Shown piece after piece: positions 1-7,810 of a stretch of DNA of 12,272 nt. Position 1 is the stretch's first letter. Every line of letters starts with the position of its first letter. The notes beneath the pieces are model-generated. The model searched no databases. It worked only from the letters and a program-made list of their open reading frames with translations, and was not told the origin of the DNA. Source of the stretch: Chloroflexota bacterium (lineage in GTDB: Bacteria > Chloroflexota > Dehalococcoidia > JACQTR01); contig JACQTR010000060.1 of NCBI GenBank assembly GCA_016210705.1, positions 1-12,272 of the forward strand, read 5' to 3'. The position numbers and the translations under genes are program-made.

Positions 1-14
1 ATGTATAGTTACTG

Positions 15-20
15 TATAAT
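15..20 (+). promoter_or_regulatory. Possible -10 element for the GH-A-like gene
   Basis: A perfect TATAAT lies 18 nt before the GTG start. A matching -35 would fall outside the window. Transcription would begin near 27, almost at the ribosome-binding site, giving a very short leader. This is tentative because the upstream half cannot be seen. Confidence 0.3.
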
Positions 21-26
21 AAGAGC

Positions 27-30
27 GAGG
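27..30 (+). promoter_or_regulatory. Ribosome binding site that decides the start of the GH-A-like gene
   Basis: GAGG (within AGCGAGG) sits 8 nt before GTG at 39, a normal spacing, and 2 nt before TTG at 33, which is too close. It favours the shorter protein. Confidence 0.55.
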
Positions 31-38
31 ATTTGCTA

Positions 39-1112
39 GTGATTTTAAGTAAAAATAAATGGCTCTTCATCGGAGCATTGGCAATTGGGGCTATTCTGAT
101 CCTGGCTGTAGGGGTTGGCACTGTCAGATTGCAGATCCCGCGTCAGAAAGGTTTAACACCGCGCTTGTACATACCCTACATATCTTTGACCAAAGCAACC
201 CCCACGGCGGCTCCTCAAGTTACACCCCAAACCATGCCCGAAGTGAGTCCGTTACCTACAGCCACTCCAACACCAAACCCCTGTCCCGTAGAGAAGACAA
301 CCAAACTTGGCATCGGCGTCTATAATCGTGGCGGTGGCCATATTCTCAGCCCTATTTTGCAGGCCAAACCTGGGGTGATTTTTTTGATGGACCCCGACCC
401 CGGCTTTGCCCGTGATGTTAGAAGGTGCTTCCCCAAGGCCTTTATCGTAGGCCGACGCTTTATGTCAAGTCAACCATTGGATAACCCCCAGCTCCGCGGT
501 GAACAGGTAGCCGATTATGTGGCAGAGCTGGCCGTCCCTTTGAAAGGCGTCATCAACGCCTGGGTGAGCTACAATGAAGTGGTGGGTAGTAGCGACTTCG
601 CCGCGTATCAAGCCTATAATACCTTTCAGGTAGTTTTTGCCCAAAAACTACAAGGGGTATATGGCGTCGACGCTGTAGCTGGTAACGACGGGGTGGGAGT
701 GGTGGCCCCTGATGATTATGCCAAGTATTTTGCCGAAGCTATAGCCGCCAGCAAATATTTCGGCGTGCATGCCTACGCACCCCAAGGGGCCAACACCATG
801 CGCCAGGATGCAGAACACTACGTGCTCCGCTATCGGGCTATCTACAATTCTTTATACAGAGCGGGGATACAGCACGGGCCTTTTATTTTAACCGAATCTG
901 GGCTCTGGAATGGCTGGCGAGGTGTAACCTCTGAGAATTCTATGGCCAAAGATTTCCTTTGGCTGGCTGACGAAACTGAAAAAGATGACTACGTGATTGG
1001 TCAGGCTATTTTTGGCCTCTTCGCCAACAAGGAGTGGCAGGACTTCGATGTCGCCGACTCCTCAGCAATCCTAGATGCCCTGGGCGGCTATCTGCCACGT
1101 CGATCTCCCTAG
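39..1112 (+). CDS. Membrane-anchored extracytoplasmic protein with a clan GH-A glycosidase-like domain
   Basis: About 357 residues. It starts with a short positive N-terminus (SKNK) and one hydrophobic helix (about residues 8-29, an uncleaved anchor or signal). A Thr/Pro/Ala-rich linker follows (about 50-82), then a globular domain of about 270 residues. That domain has the spacing of a clan GH-A (beta/alpha)8 barrel: an Asn-Glu pair (N179-E180, in WVSYNEV), an H-x-Y strand (GVHAY, about 242-246) and a second Glu in LTESG (E286). In that clan these are the acid/base and nucleophile glutamates. A role as an extracellular glycosidase or carbohydrate-binding protein is therefore inferred, with no substrate assigned. 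I chose GTG at 39 over the in-frame TTG at 33 because GAGG at 27-30 lies 8 nt before GTG but only 2 nt before TTG. It converges with the transglutaminase gene. It could instead be a catalytically dead barrel with a structural role. Confidence 0.8.
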   Translation: MILSKNKWLFIGALAIGAILILAVGVGTVRLQIPRQKGLTPRLYIPYISLTKATPTAAPQVTPQTMPEVSPLPTATPTPNPCPVEKTTKLGIGVYNRGGGHILSPILQAKPGVIFLMDPDPGFARDVRRCFPKAFIVGRRFMSSQPLDNPQLRGEQVADYVAELAVPLKGVINAWVSYNEVVGSSDFAAYQAYNTFQVVFAQKLQGVYGVDAVAGNDGVGVVAPDDYAKYFAEAIAASKYFGVHAYAPQGANTMRQDAEHYVLRYRAIYNSLYRAGIQHGPFILTESGLWNGWRGVTSENSMAKDFLWLADETEKDDYVIGQAIFGLFANKEWQDFDVADSSAILDALGGYLPRRSP

Positions 1113-3550
1113 TGGTCAATGTTGTCCTTCCTTCGCCAAGGCAACAGCCTTAAAAGAAGCCCCAGCCTCAGACGACGCCAGGCCTTATCAATGGCTTTCT
1201 CTTCTCCCAAGCTCATAGCTATTTTAGAGAAAGTAGTTCTCATGTAACCGTCACCCACCTCCACAACCGCAGCGGCATGATGAGGCAAAGCCTGGGCTAA
1301 TCGGTGGGTGTAATCTCTTGGTGTTTCCCCCACCCGTACCCTAAGGCCCACCAAACTGGCCAGACGAGACATCTTGGCGTAAGGCTGCGCTCCTAGCTCT
1401 AGACGTGACAGGTCTCGCCGCCACAGCCACCACAGCGCTAACCCAGAAAACAAAACGAGAGCCACCCCCCCCGAAAGGGGCCCCACCACCCACCACGAAG
1501 AGCGATCAGAGCGAAGATTAACACCGCCCCCTCCCTCCGAAACAAACTCCTCGAGCGGCTCCTCGTAAACATCTAAGAACGGCTCCAGCCCCGGGTCAAC
1601 GAAAACCCAAGGAGGATCCTTCTTTTCTAAAACAGGCCATATAGGAGTGGGTTCAAAGACTATCCATCCGTAGGACGGGAAATATACTTCAGGCCAAGTA
1701 TGAGCGTCCCGTTCCCGAACCACGTAAGCCGTCTTGGACTGATTGAGGTTCCCAGCATAGTAGCCCGTGGCAATCCGACTTGGGATACCCAGACTGCGCA
1801 GCATAACCACCATAGCTGAGGCATAATAATCACAAATGCCCCCTCTGGCGGTAAATAGGAAATAATCGACCCCGTCTCTGCCCGAGGGCTGAGCCTTCAT
1901 TTGAAAATCATAGGGCAGGCTGCGTAGGTAAGATTCGATAGCACTGGCTTTATCGTAGGGACTAGCAAGATCCGAGGTAAGACGTGCAGCAAGCTCCTTT
2001 ACTCGCTTAGGAAGAGTCTCGGGAATGGTTAAATAACGCTCGCTAACCCACTTAGGATAATCGACGCCCGCCTCCTCAAGCTGTCGTTCTGAAGCCGTAG
2101 AAATAGCCGAAGCTATAGTATACGTATCGCCAGACTTCAAGGCCTTGGGACTACGCAGACCGATAATATCCAGAGAGGCAGAACTATCGCGGGCTACTGC
2201 CAGCCGGCGCACTCCATCGATGGATGTGACCCAGGCTTTTAGGCCCGGGGGCAAACGTTGTAGAAAAGAGTTTATTGGCTCTCCTCGAGCCTGAGCCGCG
2301 CGCCACTGGACAGCCAGATCAAGAATATCGGGAGGCAGGGCCGCGTCGCCACCAGAGTAGGTCAAATCTATAGTGAATTGAGGTGACAAAAAGGTCTCCA
2401 CCAGAGCGGGCACACTCGCCGATAGGGGTTGTCCATCAGCAAAGAGGACATCTGTATCAAAGGCCAACTGTACCTTTTGAGTTATCTCATTTGTCATCTT
2501 ATATTTTGTGGACGATGCCCCCACCTCACCAGAGGCTAAAAGACGCCTGTCTTTAGGATCACTGAGCCAGGCATTGCCAGTGTACAGATTGTAGGTAGAG
2601 GCCCTCATGTAATGGGCTTGATCCGAGGCCACCAAAAATAGGGTCTTGTTCCCCAGCTTAACGGCGCCCCTTAGCGCCAACCCCTCAGCGTAAGCAGGAG
2701 CCTCTATGGATTTCTGAGGGTTTAAAGAGGGAAAGAGGTCCTCAAACCCTGCCTGTATTTTTTCCCACGGTTGGCGCACCTCATCCCTAACTTTGGCGAA
2801 GGAGGGTAAAGCGGAAGCCGAAGGGACCAACCAAGCCAAACCTAAAGCCAACAGGCCGAACCAAAAAGTGGCATGAAAAAAACTCCATCCCATATTGGGG
2901 AACAGGGTCACGTGTCGATGCCGCCATTGCTGGCTCTTCCTGACAAAGTTCAAGCGCATCGATAGAAGCAGGGAGGCAAACAGATAAAGAGGTAGAATAG
3001 CCATGAAACGGTGGGGCAAATAGCTAAGAGCTACCACTAGGCCAATGCCGCTAGGGACAACTCCCCACCATTGCGATTGCTTACGGAAAACGAACCAGGC
3101 AGAAAAGTAGCTTATCAGCCAAGTCAATGATACGATAAGGAGGACGAAAGGTAGCGGGTCACTGGTGGTGCCGCCAGTCGATACGGTCTCTTGCCAAAGA
3201 CGGAGCCTTTGACCCACCTCAGTAAGTCGCTGGCTCAAATCAGCGGTAGGCAAAAAGGTAGCCATGCGCCAAGCTATGGCCGCTATGCTCAAGAGCAACC
3301 CCACCCCATGGAGATAGAGAAAAGAGGTCGGCAGCTTCGCCAAGACCATCCCCACTATAAGGGCGAGCAAGGCGAAGTTAGTCAGAGGAGGCAGATCCAC
3401 CCAATGGGCCCTCTCCACCGTCCATACCACACTCCAAATAACCAAGGCGAGCAGAACGAAGGTGAACCATACTTCTCCTAATTGCAGACGAGTGAGAAGC
3501 CTTACAATTCCAGTTTTCGGGCTCAGTTTATCCTCAAAGAGGGATTTCAT
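1109..3550 (-). CDS. TgpA-type membrane transglutaminase-like protein (DUF3488 / transglutaminase core / DUF4129)
   Basis: 813 residues. The N-terminal third holds about six or seven membrane helices (roughly 27-46, 58-97, 134-200, 226-246; DUF3488-like). An extracytoplasmic region follows, with a transglutaminase core at about 510-640. The core shows Cys573 (GGICDYYAS) and His617 (RDAHTWPEVYFP), with Glu633 in FEPTP where many family members have Asp. A further membrane helix lies at about 687-710, and the last 90 residues resemble DUF4129. This is the usual TgpA architecture. The family is papain-like; its Pseudomonas member is important for viability, but the natural substrate is unknown. 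The ATG start is preceded by GAGGGG, which overlaps the TGA stop of the DUF58 gene 9 nt upstream, indicating co-transcription. The stop shares CTAG with the opposing gene. Family confidence is high; activity is inferred. Confidence 0.93.
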   Translation of the reverse strand: MKSLFEDKLSPKTGIVRLLTRLQLGEVWFTFVLLALVIWSVVWTVERAHWVDLPPLTNFALLALIVGMVLAKLPTSFLYLHGVGLLLSIAAIAWRMATFLPTADLSQRLTEVGQRLRLWQETVSTGGTTSDPLPFVLLIVSLTWLISYFSAWFVFRKQSQWWGVVPSGIGLVVALSYLPHRFMAILPLYLFASLLLSMRLNFVRKSQQWRHRHVTLFPNMGWSFFHATFWFGLLALGLAWLVPSASALPSFAKVRDEVRQPWEKIQAGFEDLFPSLNPQKSIEAPAYAEGLALRGAVKLGNKTLFLVASDQAHYMRASTYNLYTGNAWLSDPKDRRLLASGEVGASSTKYKMTNEITQKVQLAFDTDVLFADGQPLSASVPALVETFLSPQFTIDLTYSGGDAALPPDILDLAVQWRAAQARGEPINSFLQRLPPGLKAWVTSIDGVRRLAVARDSSASLDIIGLRSPKALKSGDTYTIASAISTASERQLEEAGVDYPKWVSERYLTIPETLPKRVKELAARLTSDLASPYDKASAIESYLRSLPYDFQMKAQPSGRDGVDYFLFTARGGICDYYASAMVVMLRSLGIPSRIATGYYAGNLNQSKTAYVVRERDAHTWPEVYFPSYGWIVFEPTPIWPVLEKKDPPWVFVDPGLEPFLDVYEEPLEEFVSEGGGGVNLRSDRSSWWVVGPLSGGVALVLFSGLALWWLWRRDLSRLELGAQPYAKMSRLASLVGLRVRVGETPRDYTHRLAQALPHHAAAVVEVGDGYMRTTFSKIAMSLGEEKAIDKAWRRLRLGLLLRLLPWRRKDNIDH

Positions 3551-3559
3551 CTTAACCCC

Positions 3560-4759
3560 TCATGTTCTCCTCAATCGAGGCCAGTTCAACACTTGAGCGA
3601 TGACTTGCCCTTGCAGCACCGAATGAACAGGGATATCTCCAGAGGCCAAGTTATCTATAACAGGCAGCGATTCCCTCGAACCAACAAAGGAAGACGGATC
3701 TAACCAAATCACTACCGGCCTAACACCACCTCGCGCCAAAACCCTAAGATTGCTAACCCAGCTTTCAGCCACAGAAGAGGTAATTACCACCAAGGTACAG
3801 TTCCGGCCAACGTCGTTCCGCTCACTGGTAAGGACATACGATAAAGGCATCTGGCCTTGGGCTCGGACCACGGCCAAGGCATCCATGACTTCCAATAGTT
3901 GTCCCCTACCTCGATTGGGGGAAAACTGATAATAAGGTACACCAGAGACTACCAAACCTACCGGACGTTGAGCCTCAAGACTAGCCTTGGCTAAGGAAGC
4001 GGCGATTAGGACACCATATTCCTCGGTGCTCTCATCCCCAGTACCAGCCTGAACTGCCTCATCCATGTCCAAAAGAATCCATATATCGCTACCCGGGTCC
4101 ATATCAAATTCCTTGGCCATAAGCCTGCCCAAGCGGGCGGTGGTTGGCCAGTGGATGCGATTTAGGCTATCTTCGAAAAAATAATCCCGTACCCCCGAAA
4201 CATTAGGGGTAATGTAGTGCACCCGTTGTTGAGGTCGACCAGCCGCATGGAGGCCAACGCTCGGCTGAAGCAAACTGGAGAGGTTCACCGTGGCTGGATG
4301 CACCACCAAAGTATGAGTTTCCCCCAAAGTACGCTGGCACGAGAAAAGGCCAAAAGGATCACCACTGATGACGGTAACTGGCCCCATAGTGAACTGCCCC
4401 CGCCTCTGACAAGGAATCTTAACCGACCAGCAATGCGTTCCCTTTGGAGGGAGGCTAACGACAGCACTGGCATAATAATCAGGCATATCGGTATTTTCCC
4501 TAATCTCCAGCCAGAGCTTTGGCAGACGGCTGTGGTTAATGACGGTGATCATTCCCTTAACTTGCTGGCCTACCTGAGCCTGCTCTGTTTCCCGGGTGGG
4601 GATGACCTCGACCCCAATTAAGTTGGCCCAAGACCAAAGATAGCTCACCACTAAAACAGCCGCCAACACGTAGGCGAGACGGAAAAAGAGTTCGGAACCG
4701 TTGACTACAGCGATGCCGGAAACCAGCAGCAGCAAAAATAAAAGGGCGACCCCCCTCAA
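3560..4759 (-). CDS. DUF58 domain protein
   Basis: 399 residues. Two closely spaced hydrophobic helices (about 3-19 and 27-47) anchor the N-terminus. They are followed by a beta-rich region and GDPFGLF (133-139). The DUF58 signature comes next: SGVRDY (188-193), then SLNRIHWPTTARLGRLMAKEFD (198-219), corresponding to the family pattern of VR-Y, RIHW and a basic segment. After it, WILLDMDE (227-234) looks like the first strand of a von Willebrand A-like fold with an acidic metal site. DUF58 proteins are typically encoded beside MoxR ATPases and are thought to be their partners; the biochemical role is not settled. The start is TTG, supported by a strong GGAGGG 5 nt upstream and by the lack of a nearby ATG. 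The gap to the MoxR stop is 15 nt and to the transglutaminase gene 9 nt. Confidence 0.93.
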   Translation of the reverse strand: MRGVALLFLLLLVSGIAVVNGSELFFRLAYVLAAVLVVSYLWSWANLIGVEVIPTRETEQAQVGQQVKGMITVINHSRLPKLWLEIRENTDMPDYYASAVVSLPPKGTHCWSVKIPCQRRGQFTMGPVTVISGDPFGLFSCQRTLGETHTLVVHPATVNLSSLLQPSVGLHAAGRPQQRVHYITPNVSGVRDYFFEDSLNRIHWPTTARLGRLMAKEFDMDPGSDIWILLDMDEAVQAGTGDESTEEYGVLIAASLAKASLEAQRPVGLVVSGVPYYQFSPNRGRGQLLEVMDALAVVRAQGQMPLSYVLTSERNDVGRNCTLVVITSSVAESWVSNLRVLARGGVRPVVIWLDPSSFVGSRESLPVIDNLASGDIPVHSVLQGQVIAQVLNWPRLRRT

Positions 4760-4764
4760 ATTAG

Positions 4765-4770
4765 CCCTCC
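4765..4770 (-). promoter_or_regulatory. Ribosome binding site supporting a TTG start for the DUF58 gene
   Basis: GGAGGG on the minus strand lies 5 nt before TTG (4757-4759), inside the 15-nt gap after the MoxR stop. The strong site compensates for the weak start codon and fixes the N-terminus. Confidence 0.7.
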
Positions 4771-4774
4771 TTTT

Positions 4775-5731
4775 CTAGGAGCGAGGACGAGCCTTGACGC
4801 CCGGAACAGGAGTACTGGCCAAAATCTCATCCACCACTGTACTACCGCTGGCCCCCTTCATCCGCAACGCCGGATTAATTATGAGGCGATGGGCCAAGAT
4901 AGGCTGAGTCACGGCTTTGATGTCGTCCGGGAGGACATAGTCCCGACCCTGGAGGAGAGCCCATGCCTGACCGGTACGAAACAGAGCCAAAGAACCTCGA
5001 GGTGAGGCCCCCAACTGAACGGCAGAATGGCGCCTTGTGCCATCTACCAAGGCCACGATGTACTCCTTCACCAAAGAATCAACGTAGATCTCCTTTACTG
5101 CCTGGTGAACTCGTAGGAGATCGGCAACCACTACCACCTGTTCCAATTCCTCAAAGGGATGAACTCGCTGCTGTCGTTCCATCACAAGGATCTCATCGTT
5201 TGTGGAAGGATAGCCCAAGCTAAGACGCATGAGGAACCTATCGAGTTGAGCCTCAGGCAGAGGGAAAGTACCCTCATACTCGATGGGGTTCTGTGTGGCC
5301 ATGACCCAAAAAGGCAAGGGCATCTTATGCGTTGCCCCATCCACCGTGATCTGTCTCTCCTCCATGCACTCCAAGAGGGCCGACTGACTCTTTGGGGAGG
5401 CCCTGTTGATCTCATCGACGAGGACAATCTGTGCCATGATAGGTCCGGGACGAAACTCAAACTCCCCTGTTTTCTGACTGAAGATAGTGGTCCCCGTTAC
5501 GTCACTGGGGAGAAGGTCTGGGGTAAACTGTAAGCGATTAAAGGTGCAACCTAGCGATTTGGCAATGCTTTTGGCTAGGGTGGTTTTTCCCACCCCTGGT
5601 ACATCCTCGATGAGGATATGGCCCTGGGCCAATAAAGCAGCTACTGCCAAAGCTAATTCGTGGCGCTTGCCCACAATAACCTTTGCTACATTATCAATAA
5701 TGGCTTCGGCAACAGCTTTACTATCCGTCAC
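4775..5731 (-). CDS. MoxR-family AAA+ ATPase
   Basis: 318 residues, normal for the family. Motifs in order are Walker A VPGVGKTT (44-51), Walker B LVDEINR (104-110), sensor 1 ATQNP (145-149), a candidate arginine-finger segment LDRFL (163-167) and sensor 2 GASPRG (241-246), followed by the C-terminal lid domain. No membrane segment is visible, so it is cytoplasmic. MoxR ATPases are thought to act as chaperones that remodel partner proteins, often of the von Willebrand A or DUF58 type encoded beside them, which matches the next gene. The start is GTG with AGGGG 6-7 nt upstream. It is the first gene of the MoxR-DUF58-transglutaminase operon, behind an extended -10 promoter. The family assignment is firm; the client is inferred from context. 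Confidence 0.95.
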   Translation of the reverse strand: MTDSKAVAEAIIDNVAKVIVGKRHELALAVAALLAQGHILIEDVPGVGKTTLAKSIAKSLGCTFNRLQFTPDLLPSDVTGTTIFSQKTGEFEFRPGPIMAQIVLVDEINRASPKSQSALLECMEERQITVDGATHKMPLPFWVMATQNPIEYEGTFPLPEAQLDRFLMRLSLGYPSTNDEILVMERQQRVHPFEELEQVVVVADLLRVHQAVKEIYVDSLVKEYIVALVDGTRRHSAVQLGASPRGSLALFRTGQAWALLQGRDYVLPDDIKAVTQPILAHRLIINPALRMKGASGSTVVDEILASTPVPGVKARPRS

Positions 5732-5757
5732 GCCTTACCCCTTCGTATATAGGCGCA

Positions 5758-5766
5758 ATTATACCA
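5758..5766 (-). promoter_or_regulatory. Extended -10 promoter of the moxR operon
   Basis: The minus strand reads TGGTATAAT, a perfect -10 with the TGn extension. There is no convincing -35 at 16-18 nt, as expected when an extended -10 is present. Transcription should start near 5751, giving a leader of about 20 nt before GTG at 5731. Confidence 0.65.
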
Positions 5767-5777
5767 CGCCAACTAGA

Positions 5778-5803
5778 AAAAAGAAAGTATTAGCTTTATT
5801 TTT
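5778..5803 (-). terminator. Weak A/T-rich inverted repeat, possible terminator after rtcB
   Basis: On the minus strand AAAAATAAAG and CTTTCTTTTT can pair at 9 of 10 positions around a 6-nt loop, ending in a T-rich run. It lies 37-62 nt past the rtcB stop. Almost all pairs are A-U, so the hairpin would be unstable. It may only be the A/T-rich upstream region of the moxR promoter. Confidence 0.22.
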
Positions 5804-5839
5804 AGAAGAAATTATTTGGTGTTCCCCGGGGTATTTTAT

Positions 5840-7294
5840 CTAGCCCTTTACTACCCCTAAGGGACGCATTCGGGCCACCTTACGGGAGATGCCGGCCCCA
5901 TCTACCACATGCACTACCTCAGCCACGTCCTTATAGGCCTCTGAGGCCTCCTCAGCCAGCAGGGCCTTATTCACCACTTTTACAGTAATACCTCTGGCCC
6001 CGAGCTCCCGAATTAGGTCCACTCCCCGAAAGCTTTTTTTGGCTGCGGTGCGGCTCTGTACACGCCCCGCCCCGTGGCAGGTGGAGCCAAAGGTCTCCTC
6101 CAAAGCTCGTTGGGTGCCAACCAAGAGATAAGAATAACGCCCCATATCCCCAGGGATAAGGACAGGCTGACCGATAGCTTTATACTTCTCTGGAATCTCG
6201 GGATGGTTAGGAGGAAATGCCCGAGTTGCCCCCTTACGATGTACGCAAAGGCTTTGCTTTTTGCCTTCTACGAGATAAGTTTCCTTTTTTGCGATGTTAT
6301 GGGCCACATCATAAACCAGGTTCAAGCCCATTATCTCCCATTTCTGAGCGAAGACCTCCTCGAAGGTCTGGCGAACCCAGTGGGTAATGCATTGACGATT
6401 GGTCCAGGCAAAGTTAGCCGAAGCGGCCATGGCCGCCATATAGGACTGGCCCTCTGAAGATTTGACTGGAGCACAGGCCAGTTGGCGGTCGGGAAGATGT
6501 ATATCGTACTTATCAGCAGCCCGCTCCATGACCTTTAGGAAGTCTTGACAGGTCTGATGGCCTAGCCCTCGTGAGCCAGTGTGGATGAAAACCATTACCT
6601 GCCCCACGCCATCGACACCCATGACCTGGGCCGTTGCTGGGTCGTAGACATTGTCTACCACCTGCACCTCTAGAAAATGATTGCCAGAACCCAAAGTTCC
6701 CAGTTGGGGAACACCCCTTTCTTTGGCTCGTTGACTTACTTGGAAAGGATCGGCTCCGGCCATCCGCCCTTTCTCCTCGGTGACCTCCAGATCCTCCACA
6801 ACCCCATAACCCTTTTCTATTGCCCACTGCGCGCCTTTTTCTAAGACTTGTTCGATTTCACCCGTTTTCAGCCTCAGCTTACCCCCTACCCCCACGCCGG
6901 AAGGAATATTGTAGAAGAGCTTGGTTGTGAGCTCCTCGATCTTGGGTCGAACCTCTTCTTCCCTAAGGTCAGTGCGCAAAAGACGGGTGCCACAGTTTAT
7001 GTCAAAACCCACCCCTCCAGGGGAAACCACCCCATCCCCCACTCGGGTGGCAGCCACGCCTCCTATGGGAAAGCCATACCCCCAATGGATATCAGGCATA
7101 GCCAGAGAGCGGCCAACAATCCCAGGCAAAAAGGCCACGTTCGCCACCTGTTCCAGGGCCTGATCCTCCAACAACCTAGACATCATCACCTCTTCAATAT
7201 AGATCAGGCCTGGCACTCTCATCCCTTCCTTGTAGCTAAGAGGCAACTCCCAACGGTAATCATCCACCTTTATTAGAGCTTCCGGCCGTGCCAT
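5840..7294 (-). CDS. rtcB: RtcB-family RNA-splicing ligase
   Basis: 484 residues from the chosen ATG, close to the length of the well-studied archaeal enzymes. RtcB joins RNA 2',3'-cyclic-phosphate (or 3'-phosphate) ends to 5'-OH ends using GTP and Mn2+, acting in tRNA splicing or RNA repair. Visible signatures are MPDIHWGYGFPIGGV (66-80), SPGGVGFDINCGTR (91-104) with Mn ligands Asp98 and Cys101, GSGNHFLEV (202-210) with Asn205 and His206, FIHTGSRGLGHQ with His238, YDVAHN with His332, and STCHGAGR with the guanylylated His407. All expected catalytic residues are present. The start is ATG with AGGGTGAG ending 4 nt upstream. An in-frame TTG at 7313-7315 would overlap the archease gene and lacks a proper binding site. 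It lies 10 nt after the archease stop and is surely co-transcribed with it. Confidence 0.97.
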   Translation of the reverse strand: MARPEALIKVDDYRWELPLSYKEGMRVPGLIYIEEVMMSRLLEDQALEQVANVAFLPGIVGRSLAMPDIHWGYGFPIGGVAATRVGDGVVSPGGVGFDINCGTRLLRTDLREEEVRPKIEELTTKLFYNIPSGVGVGGKLRLKTGEIEQVLEKGAQWAIEKGYGVVEDLEVTEEKGRMAGADPFQVSQRAKERGVPQLGTLGSGNHFLEVQVVDNVYDPATAQVMGVDGVGQVMVFIHTGSRGLGHQTCQDFLKVMERAADKYDIHLPDRQLACAPVKSSEGQSYMAAMAASANFAWTNRQCITHWVRQTFEEVFAQKWEIMGLNLVYDVAHNIAKKETYLVEGKKQSLCVHRKGATRAFPPNHPEIPEKYKAIGQPVLIPGDMGRYSYLLVGTQRALEETFGSTCHGAGRVQSRTAAKKSFRGVDLIRELGARGITVKVVNKALLAEEASEAYKDVAEVVHVVDGAGISRKVARMRPLGVVKG

Positions 7295-7298
7295 CTTA

Positions 7299-7306
7299 CT
7301 CACCCT
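7299..7306 (-). promoter_or_regulatory. Ribosome binding site that decides the rtcB start
   Basis: AGGGTGAG on the minus strand overlaps the TAG stop of the archease gene and ends 4 nt before ATG at 7292-7294. The in-frame GTG at 7301-7303 lies inside this site, and TTG at 7313-7315 lies upstream of it. ATG is therefore the likely start, and translation of the two genes is probably coupled. Confidence 0.65.
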
Positions 7307-7724
7307 AAATATCAAAAACCACCTGAGCCTTGTAACCGTTTTCCTTTTCTATCTTAAGTAGGTGATAGGTTATGCCCTTTATGGCTAGCTTCTGCTCGTG
7401 GCGAGAGGTATCGAACCTCTCACCAAAAACTCGAGCTTGAAGCCCATGTTCTCCTAATTCATACACCTCGCATCGCTTAAAGACAACGTTATGCACCTCA
7501 AAGAGATACAGAAGCTCATTCAGCCACTCCACCAAGAGGGCCTCCCGATCATCGGCAGTCAAAGTTATTTCTTGAACCCGTTCCTCTTTCACTTCATCCA
7601 GGTTGGTCATGAGACTGAACATGCCGTAGGCAGCATTAGCAAAGACATCCTTCAGATCATGGCCATGGGCCACTATCCCCACGTCGGCGGTATGCTCCAT
7701 TACCTCAAAATCTTGAATGTTCAT
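7305..7724 (-). CDS. Archease, activator of RtcB RNA ligase
   Basis: 139 residues, the normal family length. Hallmarks are EHTADVGI (10-17), the helix LLVEWLNELLYLFE (63-76), KGITYHLLKIEK (116-127) and a C-terminal Asp138. Asp14 and Asp138 are the acidic metal-site positions in characterised archeases. Archease speeds RtcB guanylylation, supports multiple turnover and broadens nucleotide use, and the rtcB gene follows directly with a 10-nt gap. The start ATG has only a weak purine-rich GAGAAGAGA upstream. The other in-frame ATG at 7698-7700 follows GAGGT too closely and would remove the N-terminal strand. It is the first gene of the pair, after the terminator of the upstream operon. Confidence 0.95.
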   Translation of the reverse strand: MNIQDFEVMEHTADVGIVAHGHDLKDVFANAAYGMFSLMTNLDEVKEERVQEITLTADDREALLVEWLNELLYLFEVHNVVFKRCEVYELGEHGLQARVFGERFDTSRHEQKLAIKGITYHLLKIEKENGYKAQVVFDI

Positions 7725-7742
7725 GATTGTCTCTTCTCAATC

Positions 7743-7771
7743 AGTCTATTCTTTACCCAAAACCTTTTCAA
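7743..7771 (-). promoter_or_regulatory. Candidate sigma70 promoter of the archease-rtcB operon
   Basis: The minus strand has TTGAAA (7766-7771, one mismatch to TTGACA), exactly 17 nt, then TAGACT (7743-7748, 4 of 6 to TATAAT). Transcription would start near 7736, about a dozen bases before ATG. The position is sensible, in the gap between an upstream terminator and the gene, but the -10 is imperfect. Confidence 0.4.
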
Positions 7772-7810
7772 TCCCAATAAATACACAACCTATATACTAA
7801 TAAAGCACAT

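Noticed and set aside
1121..1145. Imperfect hairpin just past the stop of the GH-A-like gene (8 bp with one bulge, 8-nt loop)
   Set aside because: No T-rich tract follows in the plus direction and it lies within the end of the transglutaminase coding region, so it is not convincing as a terminator.
5824..5831. CCCCGGGG palindrome after the rtcB stop
   Set aside because: It has no loop and is too short to form a terminator hairpin; its base content makes it likely by chance.
7292..7315. Longer rtcB form starting at TTG 7313-7315
   Set aside because: It would overlap the archease gene and lacks a well-spaced binding site; the ATG at 7292-7294 has one and gives the usual family length.
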